Shown here piece by piece: positions 1-9,663 of a stretch of 64,000 nt of DNA. The first letter of the stretch is position 1. Each line of letters starts with the position of its first letter. Below the pieces are notes generated by a model. It worked only from the letters and a program-made list of their open reading frames with translations, searched no databases and was not told the origin of the DNA. A program made the position numbers and the translations under genes. The stretch is from Nocardioides aromaticivorans (GTDB lineage Bacteria > Actinomycetota > Actinomycetes > Propionibacteriales > Nocardioidaceae): NCBI RefSeq assembly GCF_013408525.1, contig NZ_JACBZM010000001.1, positions 4,408,501-4,472,500 on the forward strand, read 5' to 3'.

Positions 1-98
1 CCCTGTGAATGCCGTCGCCTCCCGTGACCCGACCCGCCGGCGGGCAGTTGTGCTCCCTGGAGGGTGACCACATGTGGCTCCAGTCACACGGTGTCGCG

Positions 99-127
99 TT
101 GGTCACAACAAGAACGTGTTCTAATAT
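99..127 (+). promoter_or_regulatory. mce4 operon promoter with KstR-type operator
   Basis: A TTGGTC -35-like element (99-104) and a near-consensus TAATAT -10 box (122-127) are separated by 17 bp. The spacer holds a KstR-type inverted repeat, AAGAACGTGTTCTA (110-123), which fits TnnAACnnGTTnnA except for the first base. A repressor bound there would cover the -10 region. KstR is encoded in this window (13901-14512) and represses mce4 in mycobacteria and rhodococci, so derepression by a steroid CoA thioester is the inferred signal. Confidence 0.75.
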
Positions 128-184
128 TGCCCGGCGACGTGCTCAGGGAAGCGCGTCGGGCAGGCACGGGAGAGGAGCGCGGGC

Positions 185-958
185 GTGGCGTTCAACGCCG
201 TTTCGGTCGTTCGCGGCCCCGGTGAGATCGCGCTGATGGTCGTCGAGGTGACCAAGCGGATCTTCACCCGCCCGTTCCAGTTCCGGGAGTTCCTCGAGCA
301 GGCCTGGTTCGTCACCAGCGTCACGCTGATGCCGACCATCATGGTCTCGATCCCCTTCGGGGCGGTCATCTCGCTGCAGGTCGGCAACCTGACCGGGCAG
401 CTGGGCGCCCAGTCGTTCGCCGGTGCGACCGCGGTGCTCGCCACGGTGCGCGAGGCGGCCCCCATGGCCGCGGCGATGATCATCGCCGGCGCCGCGGGGT
501 CCGCGATCTGCTCCGACCTCGGCGCGCGCAAGATCCGCGAGGAGATCGACGCGATGGAGGTGCTGGGCATCGACCCACTCGAGCGCCTGGTGGCTCCCCG
601 GGTCGTCGCGACCATGTTCGTCGCGCTGATGATCAACGGCATCGTCATCGGGACCGGTATCGGAGGCGGCTACTTCTTCACCGTCATCGTCCAGGGCGGC
701 TCGGCCGGTGCCTTCCTGTCGTCCTTCACCGCGCTCGCCTCGCTGCCCGACCTCTACATCGCCATGGTGAAGGCGGTCATCTTCGGGTGGCTGGCCGCGA
801 TCATCGGCGCCTACAAGGGCCTCGGCGCCGGCGGCGGCCCGAGCGGCGTCGGCCGCGCCGTCAACGAGTCGGTGATCATCGCGTTCATGGCGCTGTTCTT
901 CCTCAACGCCGTGATCACCGCCATCTACTTCCAGATCGCTCCGCCGGTGGGTCTCTGA
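185..958 (+). CDS. yrbE4A: YrbE4A-type Mce permease (MlaE family)
   Basis: This 257-residue integral membrane protein is the first permease subunit of an Mce lipid importer. It has about five or six hydrophobic segments and the MlaE/YrbE EExDAxExxGI signature at residues 119-129, which contacts the ATPase in the family. The GTG start follows a purine-rich GGGAGAGG. The stop overlaps the next ATG by one base, so the two permeases are co-translated. The KstR-type operator upstream and the hsd4A/fdxD neighbours point to the steroid-importing Mce4 type rather than Mce1-3. The ATPase subunit (MceG) is not in the window and is presumably encoded elsewhere. Confidence 0.92.
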   Translation: MAFNAVSVVRGPGEIALMVVEVTKRIFTRPFQFREFLEQAWFVTSVTLMPTIMVSIPFGAVISLQVGNLTGQLGAQSFAGATAVLATVREAAPMAAAMIIAGAAGSAICSDLGARKIREEIDAMEVLGIDPLERLVAPRVVATMFVALMINGIVIGTGIGGGYFFTVIVQGGSAGAFLSSFTALASLPDLYIAMVKAVIFGWLAAIIGAYKGLGAGGGPSGVGRAVNESVIIAFMALFFLNAVITAIYFQIAPPVGL

Positions 959-1797
959 TGGCCGTCGCAGGGGAGATCGTGGGCGGCGCGGTCAAGAGCA
1001 GCCGTTCCGGCCTCGAGGGGTACGGCGACCAGCTGCTCTTCTACGCCAAGGCGCTCGTCTGGGCGCCGCGGGCCATCCGCCGCTACCCGCGCGAGATCAG
1101 CAACACCCTCGCCGAGGTCGCGTTCGGGGCCGGGGGCCTGAGCCTGATCGCCGGCTCCGTCGGCGTGATCGCGTTCATGGCCTTCTTCGCCGGCACCGAG
1201 GTCGGCATCCAGGGCTACGCCTCGCTGAGCCAGATCGGCGTCGCGAAGTTCAGCGCCTTCATCTCGGCCTACTTCAACACCCGCGAGGTCGCCCCGCTGG
1301 TCTCGTCGATCGCGCTGGCCGCGACCGTCGGCTGCGGCTACACCGCCCGCCTGGGTGCGATGCGGATCTCCGAGGAGATCGACGCGCTCGAGGTGATGGG
1401 CATCCCGTCGCTGCCCTTCCTCGTCACGACCCGGATGATCGCGGCCTTCGTCGCGGTGATCCCGCTCTACATCGTGGCCCTGTGCGCGTCGTACCTCTCG
1501 CCGCGGCTCATCGTCACCTTGATCTACGGGCAGTCGCCGGGCACCTACGACCACTACTTCCTGCAGTTCCTGCCGCCCATCGACATGGTGTGGTCCTTCT
1601 TCAAGCTGCTCTTCCTCGCGGTCGCGGTGATCCTCATCCACTGCTACTACGGCTACACCGCCTCCGGTGGCCCGGCCGGCGTGGGTCGCGCGGTCGGCAA
1701 GGCGATCCGGACCAGCATCGTGACCATCGTCGTCGCCGACTTCTTCCTCAGCTTCGCCATCTGGGGCTCGACGACCACGGTCCGGATCACGGGGTGA
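958..1797 (+). CDS. yrbE4B: YrbE4B-type Mce permease (MlaE family)
   Basis: This second permease subunit has 279 residues. The ATG at 958 was chosen because it overlaps the yrbE4A stop (TGATG); an in-frame start further upstream would add 57 residues with no membrane-protein character. The MlaE signature EEIDALEVMGI lies at residues 139-149, with hydrophobic segments around 58-80, 112-130, 160-180, 210-235 and 255-275. By family knowledge, the two YrbE proteins form the inner-membrane channel of the Mce complex. mce4A starts 7 bp after the stop. Confidence 0.92.
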   Translation: MAVAGEIVGGAVKSSRSGLEGYGDQLLFYAKALVWAPRAIRRYPREISNTLAEVAFGAGGLSLIAGSVGVIAFMAFFAGTEVGIQGYASLSQIGVAKFSAFISAYFNTREVAPLVSSIALAATVGCGYTARLGAMRISEEIDALEVMGIPSLPFLVTTRMIAAFVAVIPLYIVALCASYLSPRLIVTLIYGQSPGTYDHYFLQFLPPIDMVWSFFKLLFLAVAVILIHCYYGYTASGGPAGVGRAVGKAIRTSIVTIVVADFFLSFAIWGSTTTVRITG

Positions 1798-1804
1798 GGG
1801 CCTG

Positions 1805-3124
1805 ATGCTGGTCAACATCCACCACGACAGCGCCCGGGAGCACAATCGACTCCTGGTGGCCGGGATCGGCTTCCTCACCGCGATCGCGCTGCTCATCTGG
1901 CTGTCGATCGCGATCTACAACAAGGCGTTCGACAGCACCACGACGATCACGGTCAAGGCCGACCGGGCCGGTCTGCAGCTCGCCAAGTTCGGCGACGTCC
2001 GGATCCACGGGGTGCTGGTCGGCCGGGTCGAGAAGATCGACCAGGACGGCGAGCAGGCGGAGATCACCCTCGCCCTCGAGCCGGACGCGGCGAAGAAGAT
2101 CCCCGCCGACGTCGACGTGCAGATCCTGCCGACCACCCTGTTCGGCCAGAAGTTCGTCGCGCTCGTGCGCCCCGACGGCGGCGGCTCCTCGACCTCGCTC
2201 AAGGACGGCGACGTCATCCCCGCCGACCGGGTCGAGACCAATGTCGAGCTCAGCCAGGTGCTCGCCGACCTCTTCCCGCTGCTGCGCGCCGTCCGCCCGG
2301 CCGACCTCAACCTGACGCTCAACGCGCTGGCGACCGCGCTCGAGGGCCGGGGCAGCGAGATCGGCGAGACGATGGACCAGCTGGGGGAGTACCTCGGCGC
2401 CATCGAGGACCACCTGCCCACGCTGCGCGAGGACCTGATCGCGCTGGCCGACGTCGCCGACGCCTACGACCTCGCCGCGCCGGACCTGCTCGACATGCTC
2501 GACAACGTCACCGTCACCAGCAAGACGGTCACCGAGAAGGCGAAGGACCTCGACACCTTCTTCTCCGACCTCACCGGTCTGGCGAGGACGGGCACGCGGA
2601 TCCTCACCACCAACGAGCAGAACCTGGTCCGGATGGGCGAGGTCACCGAGCCGGTCATGGCCCTCCTGGCGGAGTACTCGCCGGAGTTCCCGTGCCTGAT
2701 CCGCGGCGCGGCCAACTACGCACCGATCCTGTCGAAGACCTTCGAGGGCAACTGGGTGAAGCAGTACATCGAGCTCGGCACCCCGCAGTACCGCGCCTAC
2801 GACGAGCGCGACCTGCCCGAGTACGGCGAGGTCGGCCACGGTCCGTGGTGCCTGGGCCTGCCGAAGTTCACCGTCCCGGCTCCCGCCACGCCGCTGGACC
2901 AGGGCTCCGACATCGACGAGAAGGGCGGCTACCTGCCCTTCCCGATCCCCGGCGTCGAGAACCCCAACGTGAGCCTCGACAGCGGGTACGCCGGCAGCGA
3001 GGCCGACCAGAAGGTGGTGAACGCGGTGCTGGCGAGCAAGGCCGGGGGCGAGCCGTCGTCGTACGGCGCCCTGGGGTCGCTGCTCTACGGGCCCGTCGTG
3101 CGTGAGGGGCGGGCGGCCGGATGA
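1805..3124 (+). CDS. mce4A: Mce4A, substrate-binding/tunnel protein
   Basis: The protein has 439 residues, with an N-terminal membrane anchor (about 16-39) followed by an MCE/MlaD domain (about 45-120, containing the DVRIHGVLVGRV strand). A long helical region and a polar C-terminal tail follow. Mce proteins form the periplasmic hexamer/tunnel that passes hydrophobic substrate to the YrbE channel. The stop overlaps the mce4B start by 4 nt (ATGA). The first position among six mce genes identifies it as the A paralogue. Confidence 0.9.
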   Translation: MLVNIHHDSAREHNRLLVAGIGFLTAIALLIWLSIAIYNKAFDSTTTITVKADRAGLQLAKFGDVRIHGVLVGRVEKIDQDGEQAEITLALEPDAAKKIPADVDVQILPTTLFGQKFVALVRPDGGGSSTSLKDGDVIPADRVETNVELSQVLADLFPLLRAVRPADLNLTLNALATALEGRGSEIGETMDQLGEYLGAIEDHLPTLREDLIALADVADAYDLAAPDLLDMLDNVTVTSKTVTEKAKDLDTFFSDLTGLARTGTRILTTNEQNLVRMGEVTEPVMALLAEYSPEFPCLIRGAANYAPILSKTFEGNWVKQYIELGTPQYRAYDERDLPEYGEVGHGPWCLGLPKFTVPAPATPLDQGSDIDEKGGYLPFPIPGVENPNVSLDSGYAGSEADQKVVNAVLASKAGGEPSSYGALGSLLYGPVVREGRAAG

Positions 3125-4227
3125 GCAACACGTCCGCGAGCCACCTCCTCAACCGCCGCAACGCCGCGACCACGTCGGCCGCGATCAAGCTCGGCATCTT
3201 CACCGCGGTCTCGATCCTCGTCACCGGCACGCTGGCGGTGATCATGGGCAACATCGGCTTCGGTGACCGCAACGAGTTCAAGGCGGTCTTCACCAACGCG
3301 ACCATGCTCGAGAAGGGCGACGACGTCCGCGTCGCGGGCGTCAACGTCGGCGAGGTCAGCAAGGTCGAGCACTACAAGCGCTCGATGGCGCTGGTGACCT
3401 TCAAGGTCGACGCCGGCGTGCACATGACGACCGCCTCGCGCGCGGAGATCCGGTTCCTCAACCTCGTCGGCGACCGCTACATGGCGCTGGAGGAGGGCAC
3501 CGGCGCCGACGGCGCCGATCCGCTGCACGACGGCGACACGATCAAGGTCGAGAACACCAAGCCGGCCCTCGACCTGACCGTCCTCTTCGACGGCTTCAAG
3601 CCGCTGTTCGCCGCGCTCACCCCCGACCAGGTCAACGAGCTGAGCATGAACCTCGTCCAGGTGCTGCAGGGCGAGGGCGGCACGGTGAAGAGCCTGCTGG
3701 CCCACACCGCCTCCCTGACGACGACCCTCGCGGACCGCGACGCGCTCATCGGCGAGGTCATCACGAACCTGTCGTCGACGCTGAAGACGGTCGACGACCG
3801 CCACCAGCAGCTCAGCACGCTGGTCGTCGAGCTCAAGGACTGGATGACCGACCTCGCCAAGGACCGCGACACGATCGGGTCCTCGCTCGACAACATCTCG
3901 CAGCTGACCGTGACGGTCGCCGACCTCCTGCGTCGGGGCCGGCCGCTGCTCAAGGAGGACATCGCGGCGCTGCGGAGCCTCTCGAAGCTGCTCAACCGGC
4001 CCGAGAACCGCAAGAACCTCTCGCAGCTGCTCGACCGGATGCCCGAGACCATGACCGACCAGACCCGCACGGGCACCTACGGCTCCTGGTACCAGTACTA
4101 CGTCTGTGGTGTCTCCGCGTCCATCCGACTGCCGATCGTGGGGGAGCAGGCGCTGTTGAAGCGGATCTTCGGCTACCTGTCCGAGTTCTCGTTCAAGTCC
4201 ACCGCTCCCCGGTGCCAGGACCATTGA
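3121..4227 (+). CDS. mce4B: Mce4B
   Basis: This 368-residue Mce family protein has one N-terminal transmembrane anchor (about 20-43) and an MCE/MlaD domain (about 48-125, with DVRVAGVNVGEVSKV). The C-terminal portion is helical and includes a YGSWYQYYVCG stretch, similar in position to the conserved end of MceB proteins. It overlaps mce4A by 4 nt and mce4C by 1 nt. The role is as one of six non-identical subunits of the Mce4 tunnel (family knowledge). Confidence 0.9.
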   Translation: MSNTSASHLLNRRNAATTSAAIKLGIFTAVSILVTGTLAVIMGNIGFGDRNEFKAVFTNATMLEKGDDVRVAGVNVGEVSKVEHYKRSMALVTFKVDAGVHMTTASRAEIRFLNLVGDRYMALEEGTGADGADPLHDGDTIKVENTKPALDLTVLFDGFKPLFAALTPDQVNELSMNLVQVLQGEGGTVKSLLAHTASLTTTLADRDALIGEVITNLSSTLKTVDDRHQQLSTLVVELKDWMTDLAKDRDTIGSSLDNISQLTVTVADLLRRGRPLLKEDIAALRSLSKLLNRPENRKNLSQLLDRMPETMTDQTRTGTYGSWYQYYVCGVSASIRLPIVGEQALLKRIFGYLSEFSFKSTAPRCQDH

Positions 4228-5207
4228 TGGCCAACACGAGCGACGCCCGCATCCTGCGCCTCGGCGTGATCACCCTGGTGGTCATGGCCGTGGTCTCCGC
4301 CGCCACCTTCAACCTGGGCAAGTTCCCGGGCTTCCGCGGTACGACGTACTACGCCGAGTTCTCCGACGCCAGCGGCATCCACAAGGGCAATATCGTCCAG
4401 GTCGGCGGCATCCGCGTCGGCCGGGTCTCCGACGTGACGCTGTCCGGTGACCGGGTCAAGGTGAAGTTCGAGCTCGACGGCGACGTCGACTTCGGCAAGG
4501 AGAGCACCGCCTCGATCGAGGTGCTCAACCTCCTCGGCGAGAAGTTCCTCGACGTCCAGCCGGCCGGAGGAGGCCAGCTCGCGTCGGGGGGCACCATCCC
4601 GCTCGAGCGCACGGAGGCGGCGTACGACATCGTCGGGGTGTTCAGCGACCTGACGACCACGACCGAGGAGATCGACACCGAGCAGCTCTCCCAGGCGCTC
4701 GACACGGTGGCGGACACCCTCGACGTGTCCGCGCCGGAGATCCAGGCGTCCTTCGACGGCATCGCGCGGCTCTCCCAGAGCGTGGCCTCCCGCGACGCCG
4801 AGATCCAGACGCTCTTCGACAGCTCGCAGCAGGTGAGCAAGGTGCTGGCCGACCGCAGCGGCGACATCGTCTCGCTGATGAAGAACAGCGACCTCGTCTT
4901 CAAGGAGCTCACCAAGCGCAAGGCGGCAGTGCACGACCTGCTCGTCAACGCCCGCAGCCTCGCCGTCGAGCTGCGCGGCCTGGTGAAGGACAACGAGAAG
5001 CAGATCGGACCCGCGCTGGCCGAGGTCGACGGGCTGGTGTCCTTCCTGGTGTCGAAGAAGAAGAAGCTCAAGGAGACGCTCGCCGCGCTCGGGCCCTACG
5101 TCTCCATCCTCAGCAACATCATCGGAACCGGTCCCTGGTTCGACGCCTACGCGTCCAACCTGCTGGCCCTGCCGTCCGGTGAGTTCGTTCCCGGGTTCCC
5201 GGAGTGA
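4227..5207 (+). CDS. mce4C: Mce4C
   Basis: This 326-residue Mce protein starts at the ATG overlapping the mce4B stop by one base; an in-frame ATG 15 nt upstream is possible but breaks the overlap pattern. A single N-terminal transmembrane helix (about 11-29) precedes an MCE/MlaD domain (about 38-115, with GGIRVGRVSDV). A long heptad-like helical region follows. It is a subunit of the steroid-importing Mce4 complex by context. Confidence 0.9.
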   Translation: MANTSDARILRLGVITLVVMAVVSAATFNLGKFPGFRGTTYYAEFSDASGIHKGNIVQVGGIRVGRVSDVTLSGDRVKVKFELDGDVDFGKESTASIEVLNLLGEKFLDVQPAGGGQLASGGTIPLERTEAAYDIVGVFSDLTTTTEEIDTEQLSQALDTVADTLDVSAPEIQASFDGIARLSQSVASRDAEIQTLFDSSQQVSKVLADRSGDIVSLMKNSDLVFKELTKRKAAVHDLLVNARSLAVELRGLVKDNEKQIGPALAEVDGLVSFLVSKKKKLKETLAALGPYVSILSNIIGTGPWFDAYASNLLALPSGEFVPGFPE

Positions 5208-6457
5208 TGGCGATGGTGACCACGATCCTCAAGCGCATCGACCGGCGGGTGCTCGCGCTCCTCGCCGTCGTCCTGCTCGTCGCCGTGTCGCTCAACCTGC
5301 TGCGCTCGCCGGCGGAGATGAAGACGGTGACCGCCCACTTCCCGCGCGCGGTCAGCGTGTTCGAGGGCACCGACGTCCGGGTGCTCGGAGTCAACGTCGG
5401 CAAGGTCACCGCGGTGATCCCGGAGGGCAACTCCGTGCGCGTCGAGATGGAGTACGACGCCCAGTACCGCATCCCGGAGGACGCGAAGGCGGTCATCGTC
5501 ACCCCGACGCTCGTCGCCGACCGCTTCGTGCAGCTGACGCCGGTCTTCGAGGACGGCGACGCGGTGCTGGCCGACGGCGCCGACATCGCCTTGCCCGAGA
5601 CAGCCGTGCCGGTGGAGCTGGACCGGATCTACAGCAGCCTGCAGAGCCTCACCCAGGCCCTCGGCCCCAACGGCGTCAACAAGGACGGCACGCTCGACCA
5701 CCTGCTCGAGGCGGGGGAGAAGGCCTTCGACGGCCAGGGCTCCCGCGGCAACAAGATGATCGAGGACCTCGCCCAGGCGGCCGAGACCTTCGGCAACGGG
5801 GCCGGGCCGCTCTTCGAGACCGTGACCCAGCTGGCGAAGTTCACCGACACGCTGGCGAAGAACGACAAGCTGGTCCGGGCCTTCATGCAGGACCTCACCG
5901 GCGTCTCGGCCATGCTGGCCGAGGAGAGCGACGAGCTCGAGCAGGCAGTCGCCGCGGTCGCCAAGGCGGTCGGTGGCGTGAAGGGCTTCGTCAACGACAA
6001 CCGCGACGCCTTCGTGACCGACGTCCGCAAGCTGACCGACGTCATGAACACGATCGTCTCGGAGAAGGACAACATCGAGACGGCGGTGAAGATCGCCCCC
6101 ACCGCCATGGCCAACCTCCAGATGGGCTTCGACCACGTGGCCGACGGCCAGAACAGCCGGGTCGCGATCGGTGGCTACGTGTGGGACGCCGACGGCATCG
6201 TCTGCGCGATCATCCAGCAGCACCCGACCATGCCGAAGGCGCTCAAGGACACCGCGTGCGACCTGGTCGAGAAGGTCATGGAGCCGATCCTGGCCAAGCT
6301 CCCGTGGCTGCCGCCGGAGTACAAGTCCTACCTGCCGAAGGCCAAGACCGCCGGGGCGGACACCAGCCAGGGCATCCGGCGACCGGAGAGCACGCCGGTG
6401 ACCTACGCGAGCGGTGACGGCGCGACCGTCGAGGATCTCCTGGGAGGTACGTCGTGA
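5207..6457 (+). CDS. mce4D: Mce4D
   Basis: This 416-residue Mce protein starts at the ATG overlapping the mce4C stop (TGATG); a GTG one codon earlier and an ATG two codons later are alternatives. The transmembrane anchor is at about 13-31 and the MCE/MlaD domain at about 40-115 (GTDVRVLGVNVGKV). An extended helical C-terminal half follows, with a Pro/Lys-rich segment near residue 370. It overlaps mce4E by 4 nt. Confidence 0.9.
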   Translation: MAMVTTILKRIDRRVLALLAVVLLVAVSLNLLRSPAEMKTVTAHFPRAVSVFEGTDVRVLGVNVGKVTAVIPEGNSVRVEMEYDAQYRIPEDAKAVIVTPTLVADRFVQLTPVFEDGDAVLADGADIALPETAVPVELDRIYSSLQSLTQALGPNGVNKDGTLDHLLEAGEKAFDGQGSRGNKMIEDLAQAAETFGNGAGPLFETVTQLAKFTDTLAKNDKLVRAFMQDLTGVSAMLAEESDELEQAVAAVAKAVGGVKGFVNDNRDAFVTDVRKLTDVMNTIVSEKDNIETAVKIAPTAMANLQMGFDHVADGQNSRVAIGGYVWDADGIVCAIIQQHPTMPKALKDTACDLVEKVMEPILAKLPWLPPEYKSYLPKAKTAGADTSQGIRRPESTPVTYASGDGATVEDLLGGTS

Positions 6458-7800
6458 CCCGCCCCGCCGCGCGCAGCTGGCGCGCGAAGACGCTCGCGGC
6501 CCTCGCCGGGCTGGTCGTGCTGACCGGCTGCAGCAGCTTCGACGGCGCCTACGACCTTCCCCTGCCCGGGCACGAGGTGGACGCCGACGACGCCTTCGAG
6601 GTGACCGTCTACTTCAAGGACGTGCTCAACGTCGTACCGCGCTCGCCGGTGATGGTCGACGACGTCACCGTCGGCGAGGTCTCCGAGGTGGAGCGGGCCG
6701 GCTGGAACGCCAAGGTCAAGCTGCTCATCCGCAAGGACGTCGAGCTGCCCGACAACGCGATCGCCGACATCCGGCAGGTCTCCCTCCTCGGTGAGAAGTA
6801 CGTCGCCCTGGAGGAGCCGACCGAGCAGGAGCCGACCGGCCGGCTGGCCGAGGGCGACACCATCGAGCTGGCGGCCACCGGACGCAACCCGGAGGTCGAG
6901 GAGGTGCTCGGCGCGCTGTCCTTCCTGCTGAGCGGCGGCGGTGTGGCCCAGCTCGGCACCATCACGCAGGAGGCCAACCAGGTGATGTCGGGCCGCGAGG
7001 GCCGGCTGCGCAACCTGCTGTCGTCGCTGGACTCCGTGGTCGGCACGCTGGACCAGCAGAAGGTCCAGATCATCAGCGCGCTCGAGTCGATGAACAACCT
7101 CACCGCGACGCTCAACGCGGAGAAGGACACCATCGGCGACGCGCTCGACGCGACGGGCCCCGCGATCAAGGTGCTCGCCGACCAGCACGACGAGCTGATC
7201 GAGATGCTCAAGGCGCTCGACCAGCTCGGCAAGGTCGGCACCCGCGTCATCAACGCCAGCAAGGAGGACGTGCTCAAGATCCTCGAGGAGCTGAGCCCGA
7301 TCCTGCGCAAGCTGCGCGAGGCCGACGAGCAGCTGGCGCCCGGTCTCAACCTGCTGGTCAGCTTCCCGTTCCCGCAGGCCGCCAACAAGATCGTGCAGGG
7401 TGACTACGCCGACACGATCGCGCGCGCCGACCTCAACTTCGCCAACGTCTTCCACTCCCTCGGCATCCCGGACCTGCAGCTGCCCGACCTCGTCGAGGTG
7501 GTCAACCAGGTGACGCGCTGCCTCAAGAGCGGCAGCCTCACCAGCTCGGCGTGCGCGAAGGTGCTCAGCGACCTCGACCTGCTCAAGCAGCTCAAGGCGG
7601 AGTGCCGGACCCAGGCGCTCAAGGGCAGCCCGGTCTGCAAGCTGCTCAACTCCCTGCCGGACCTCGACCTCGGCAAGCTGCTGCAGGGCGGCCTGCTCGG
7701 GCCCAACGGGATGCTGTCGGGCCTGACCAGCGGGCTCGTCCAGCCGGGGCTCACCCGGCAGGGCGGATCGACCGACGAGCTGCTCGGAGGCACGGCATGA
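6454..7800 (+). CDS. mce4E: Mce4E lipoprotein (LprN-like)
   Basis: The protein has 448 residues and begins with a lipoprotein signal peptide whose lipobox is LTGC, with Cys26 as the predicted lipidation site. This marks it as the E paralogue, since MceE proteins (LprN in Mce4) are lipoproteins while the other five carry transmembrane anchors. The MCE/MlaD domain spans about 45-125. Several cysteines occur near residues 355-395. The GTG start overlaps the mce4D stop by 4 nt. Confidence 0.92.
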   Translation: MTRPAARSWRAKTLAALAGLVVLTGCSSFDGAYDLPLPGHEVDADDAFEVTVYFKDVLNVVPRSPVMVDDVTVGEVSEVERAGWNAKVKLLIRKDVELPDNAIADIRQVSLLGEKYVALEEPTEQEPTGRLAEGDTIELAATGRNPEVEEVLGALSFLLSGGGVAQLGTITQEANQVMSGREGRLRNLLSSLDSVVGTLDQQKVQIISALESMNNLTATLNAEKDTIGDALDATGPAIKVLADQHDELIEMLKALDQLGKVGTRVINASKEDVLKILEELSPILRKLREADEQLAPGLNLLVSFPFPQAANKIVQGDYADTIARADLNFANVFHSLGIPDLQLPDLVEVVNQVTRCLKSGSLTSSACAKVLSDLDLLKQLKAECRTQALKGSPVCKLLNSLPDLDLGKLLQGGLLGPNGMLSGLTSGLVQPGLTRQGGSTDELLGGTA

Positions 7801-9068
7801 GCCAGGGCGTACGCATCCGGCTGATGGCCTTCGTCGTCCTCAGCGCCGTCGGCATCACCTACATCACCGCGAGCTATCTCGGCATCGTCGACCGGGTGAC
7901 CGGCCGCAACATCACGGTGACCGCGAGCCTGCCCGGCTCGGGCGGCCTGTTCGAGGGCAGCGAGGTGACCTACCGCGGCGTGAAGGTCGGCAAGGTCACG
8001 AAGATGGACGCGACCGAGGACGGCGTCGACCTGACCCTGGACCTCGAGCACGGCACGAAGCTGCCGCTCGACGCCGAGATCTTCGTGCACAACCTCTCCG
8101 CGGTCGGCGAGCAGTACCTCGACTTCCAGCCGAAGAGCACCGACGGCCCGTACGCCGCCGACGGCGCCCGCTACGAGGGCAACGAGAAGTCGCTGCCCGT
8201 CGACGAGGGCGACCTGCTCGTCGACCTCAGCCGGTTCGTCGACTCCGTCGACAAGGAGAGCCTGCAGAAGGTCGTCAAGGAGCTCGGGCTGATGTTCGGC
8301 GACACGGGCCGCGACCTGCAGCGCCTGCTCGACGGCGGCTCGGCCTTCATCGAGGAGGCGAACGCCCACACCGAGGAGACGATCGCGCTCCTGGACAACA
8401 GCCTCACCGTGCTCCGCACGCAGCGCGGCCAGAAGGAGAACATCCGCAAGTTCGCCGCCGACCTCAACACGGTCACCACGATGCTGCGCGGGCAGAACGG
8501 CAACCTCAAGTCGGTGCTGAGCGACACGCCCGGCGCCGCCCGCGCCCTCGACCGGCTGCTGAAGGACCTCGAGCCCACCCTGCCGGTCCTCCTCGGCGAC
8601 CTCGTCACCGTCGGCCAGATCATGGTGAGCGAGCTGCCGGGCCTCGAGCAGCTGCTGGTGACCTATCCCGCCCTGATCGCCGGCGGCCCGACCGGCAGCA
8701 CCGCGGACGGCTGGGGCCACGTGACGCTGCAGTATGACTACAGCGTGCCGCCCTGCACGGCCGGCTACGTGCCGCCGGAGGACTGGCGCTCGACGCAGGA
8801 CCTCACCGACCGCGAGCCCGCCGACGTCAGCTGCACGTCCGGGCCGCCGTACAACATGCGTGGTGCCAAGTACGCTCCGGGCATGCGCGGTGGATCGGCG
8901 TCGCCGGGACGCGTCTACAGTGGCGTCTACGACACGGAGACCGGCATCGTCCCCGGGCTCGTCGACGGGGAGGGCACGCAGGTGCGGTTGAACAGGCCCG
9001 AGGACTACTCGGTGCTGGGAGGGGATGCGTGGAAGTGGCTGCTGATCGGTCCGGTCGCGAGCAAGTGA
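7797..9068 (+). CDS. mce4F: Mce4F
   Basis: The last of the six Mce subunits has 423 residues. The ATG at 7797 overlaps the mce4E stop by 4 nt; the longer in-frame extension is out-of-frame mce4E sequence. The N-terminal transmembrane helix is at about 7-27 and the MCE/MlaD domain at about 38-112 (GSEVTYRGVKVGKV). A polar tail rich in Gly, Pro and Tyr is typical of MceF C-termini. The next gene starts inside the mce4F stop. Confidence 0.9.
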   Translation: MSQGVRIRLMAFVVLSAVGITYITASYLGIVDRVTGRNITVTASLPGSGGLFEGSEVTYRGVKVGKVTKMDATEDGVDLTLDLEHGTKLPLDAEIFVHNLSAVGEQYLDFQPKSTDGPYAADGARYEGNEKSLPVDEGDLLVDLSRFVDSVDKESLQKVVKELGLMFGDTGRDLQRLLDGGSAFIEEANAHTEETIALLDNSLTVLRTQRGQKENIRKFAADLNTVTTMLRGQNGNLKSVLSDTPGAARALDRLLKDLEPTLPVLLGDLVTVGQIMVSELPGLEQLLVTYPALIAGGPTGSTADGWGHVTLQYDYSVPPCTAGYVPPEDWRSTQDLTDREPADVSCTSGPPYNMRGAKYAPGMRGGSASPGRVYSGVYDTETGIVPGLVDGEGTQVRLNRPEDYSVLGGDAWKWLLIGPVASK

Positions 9069-9646
9069 CCCCGACGTCTCCCGACAGCTCCAGCCGGGTC
9101 CGCCTCAACATCACCCTGTACGCCGCCACGGTCGTGCTGGCCTGCGCGGCCATCTTCCTCGGCTTCGTGCTGTGGCAGGACAAGGACGACGAGGCGACGC
9201 CCCAGCTCGGCGCCGACGTGGGGCGTGGCGTGGTCACCGAGGTCGGCGAGGCGCCCGACGACGTGCAGGCGCGCGTCGCCGCCCAGCTGGACTCGGCCAG
9301 CGAGATGGCCGCGGCGATGACGAACCTCGACTACCGCGATCCCGACAAGGCGATCACGACGGTGCAGGCGCTCGCGTCGGGCGACTTCCTCAAGCAGTAC
9401 AACTCCGCGACCTCGGACCTCAAGAAGCTCGCCGCCCAGGCGAAGTCGACGATGACCGGCAAGGTCGTCTGGACCGGCCTGGTCTCCGGTGACAAGGACT
9501 CGGCGACCGTGATCGTGGCGACGACCGGCACGGTCTCCAACAAGCAGACGGACTTCAAGGAGCGGGAGAACAACTACCGCATCCAGATCGAGCTGGTCCT
9601 CGACAAGGGCAAGTGGCTGACCCGCGACCTCCAGTTCGTGACGTAG
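9065..9646 (+). CDS. Mce-associated membrane protein (first)
   Basis: The protein has 193 residues with one transmembrane helix at about 18-38 and an extracytoplasmic domain of the Mce-associated (Mam/Mas) type, a DUF4878/NTF2-like fold by family knowledge. The GTG at 9065 was chosen because GTGA overlaps the mce4F stop; a GTG 36 nt earlier is possible. Mam proteins stabilise Mce complexes in mycobacteria, and two typically follow mce4F, as here. Confidence 0.8.
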   Translation: MTPTSPDSSSRVRLNITLYAATVVLACAAIFLGFVLWQDKDDEATPQLGADVGRGVVTEVGEAPDDVQARVAAQLDSASEMAAAMTNLDYRDPDKAITTVQALASGDFLKQYNSATSDLKKLAAQAKSTMTGKVVWTGLVSGDKDSATVIVATTGTVSNKQTDFKERENNYRIQIELVLDKGKWLTRDLQFVT

Positions 9647-9663
9647 GGCGAGGACGGATTTCG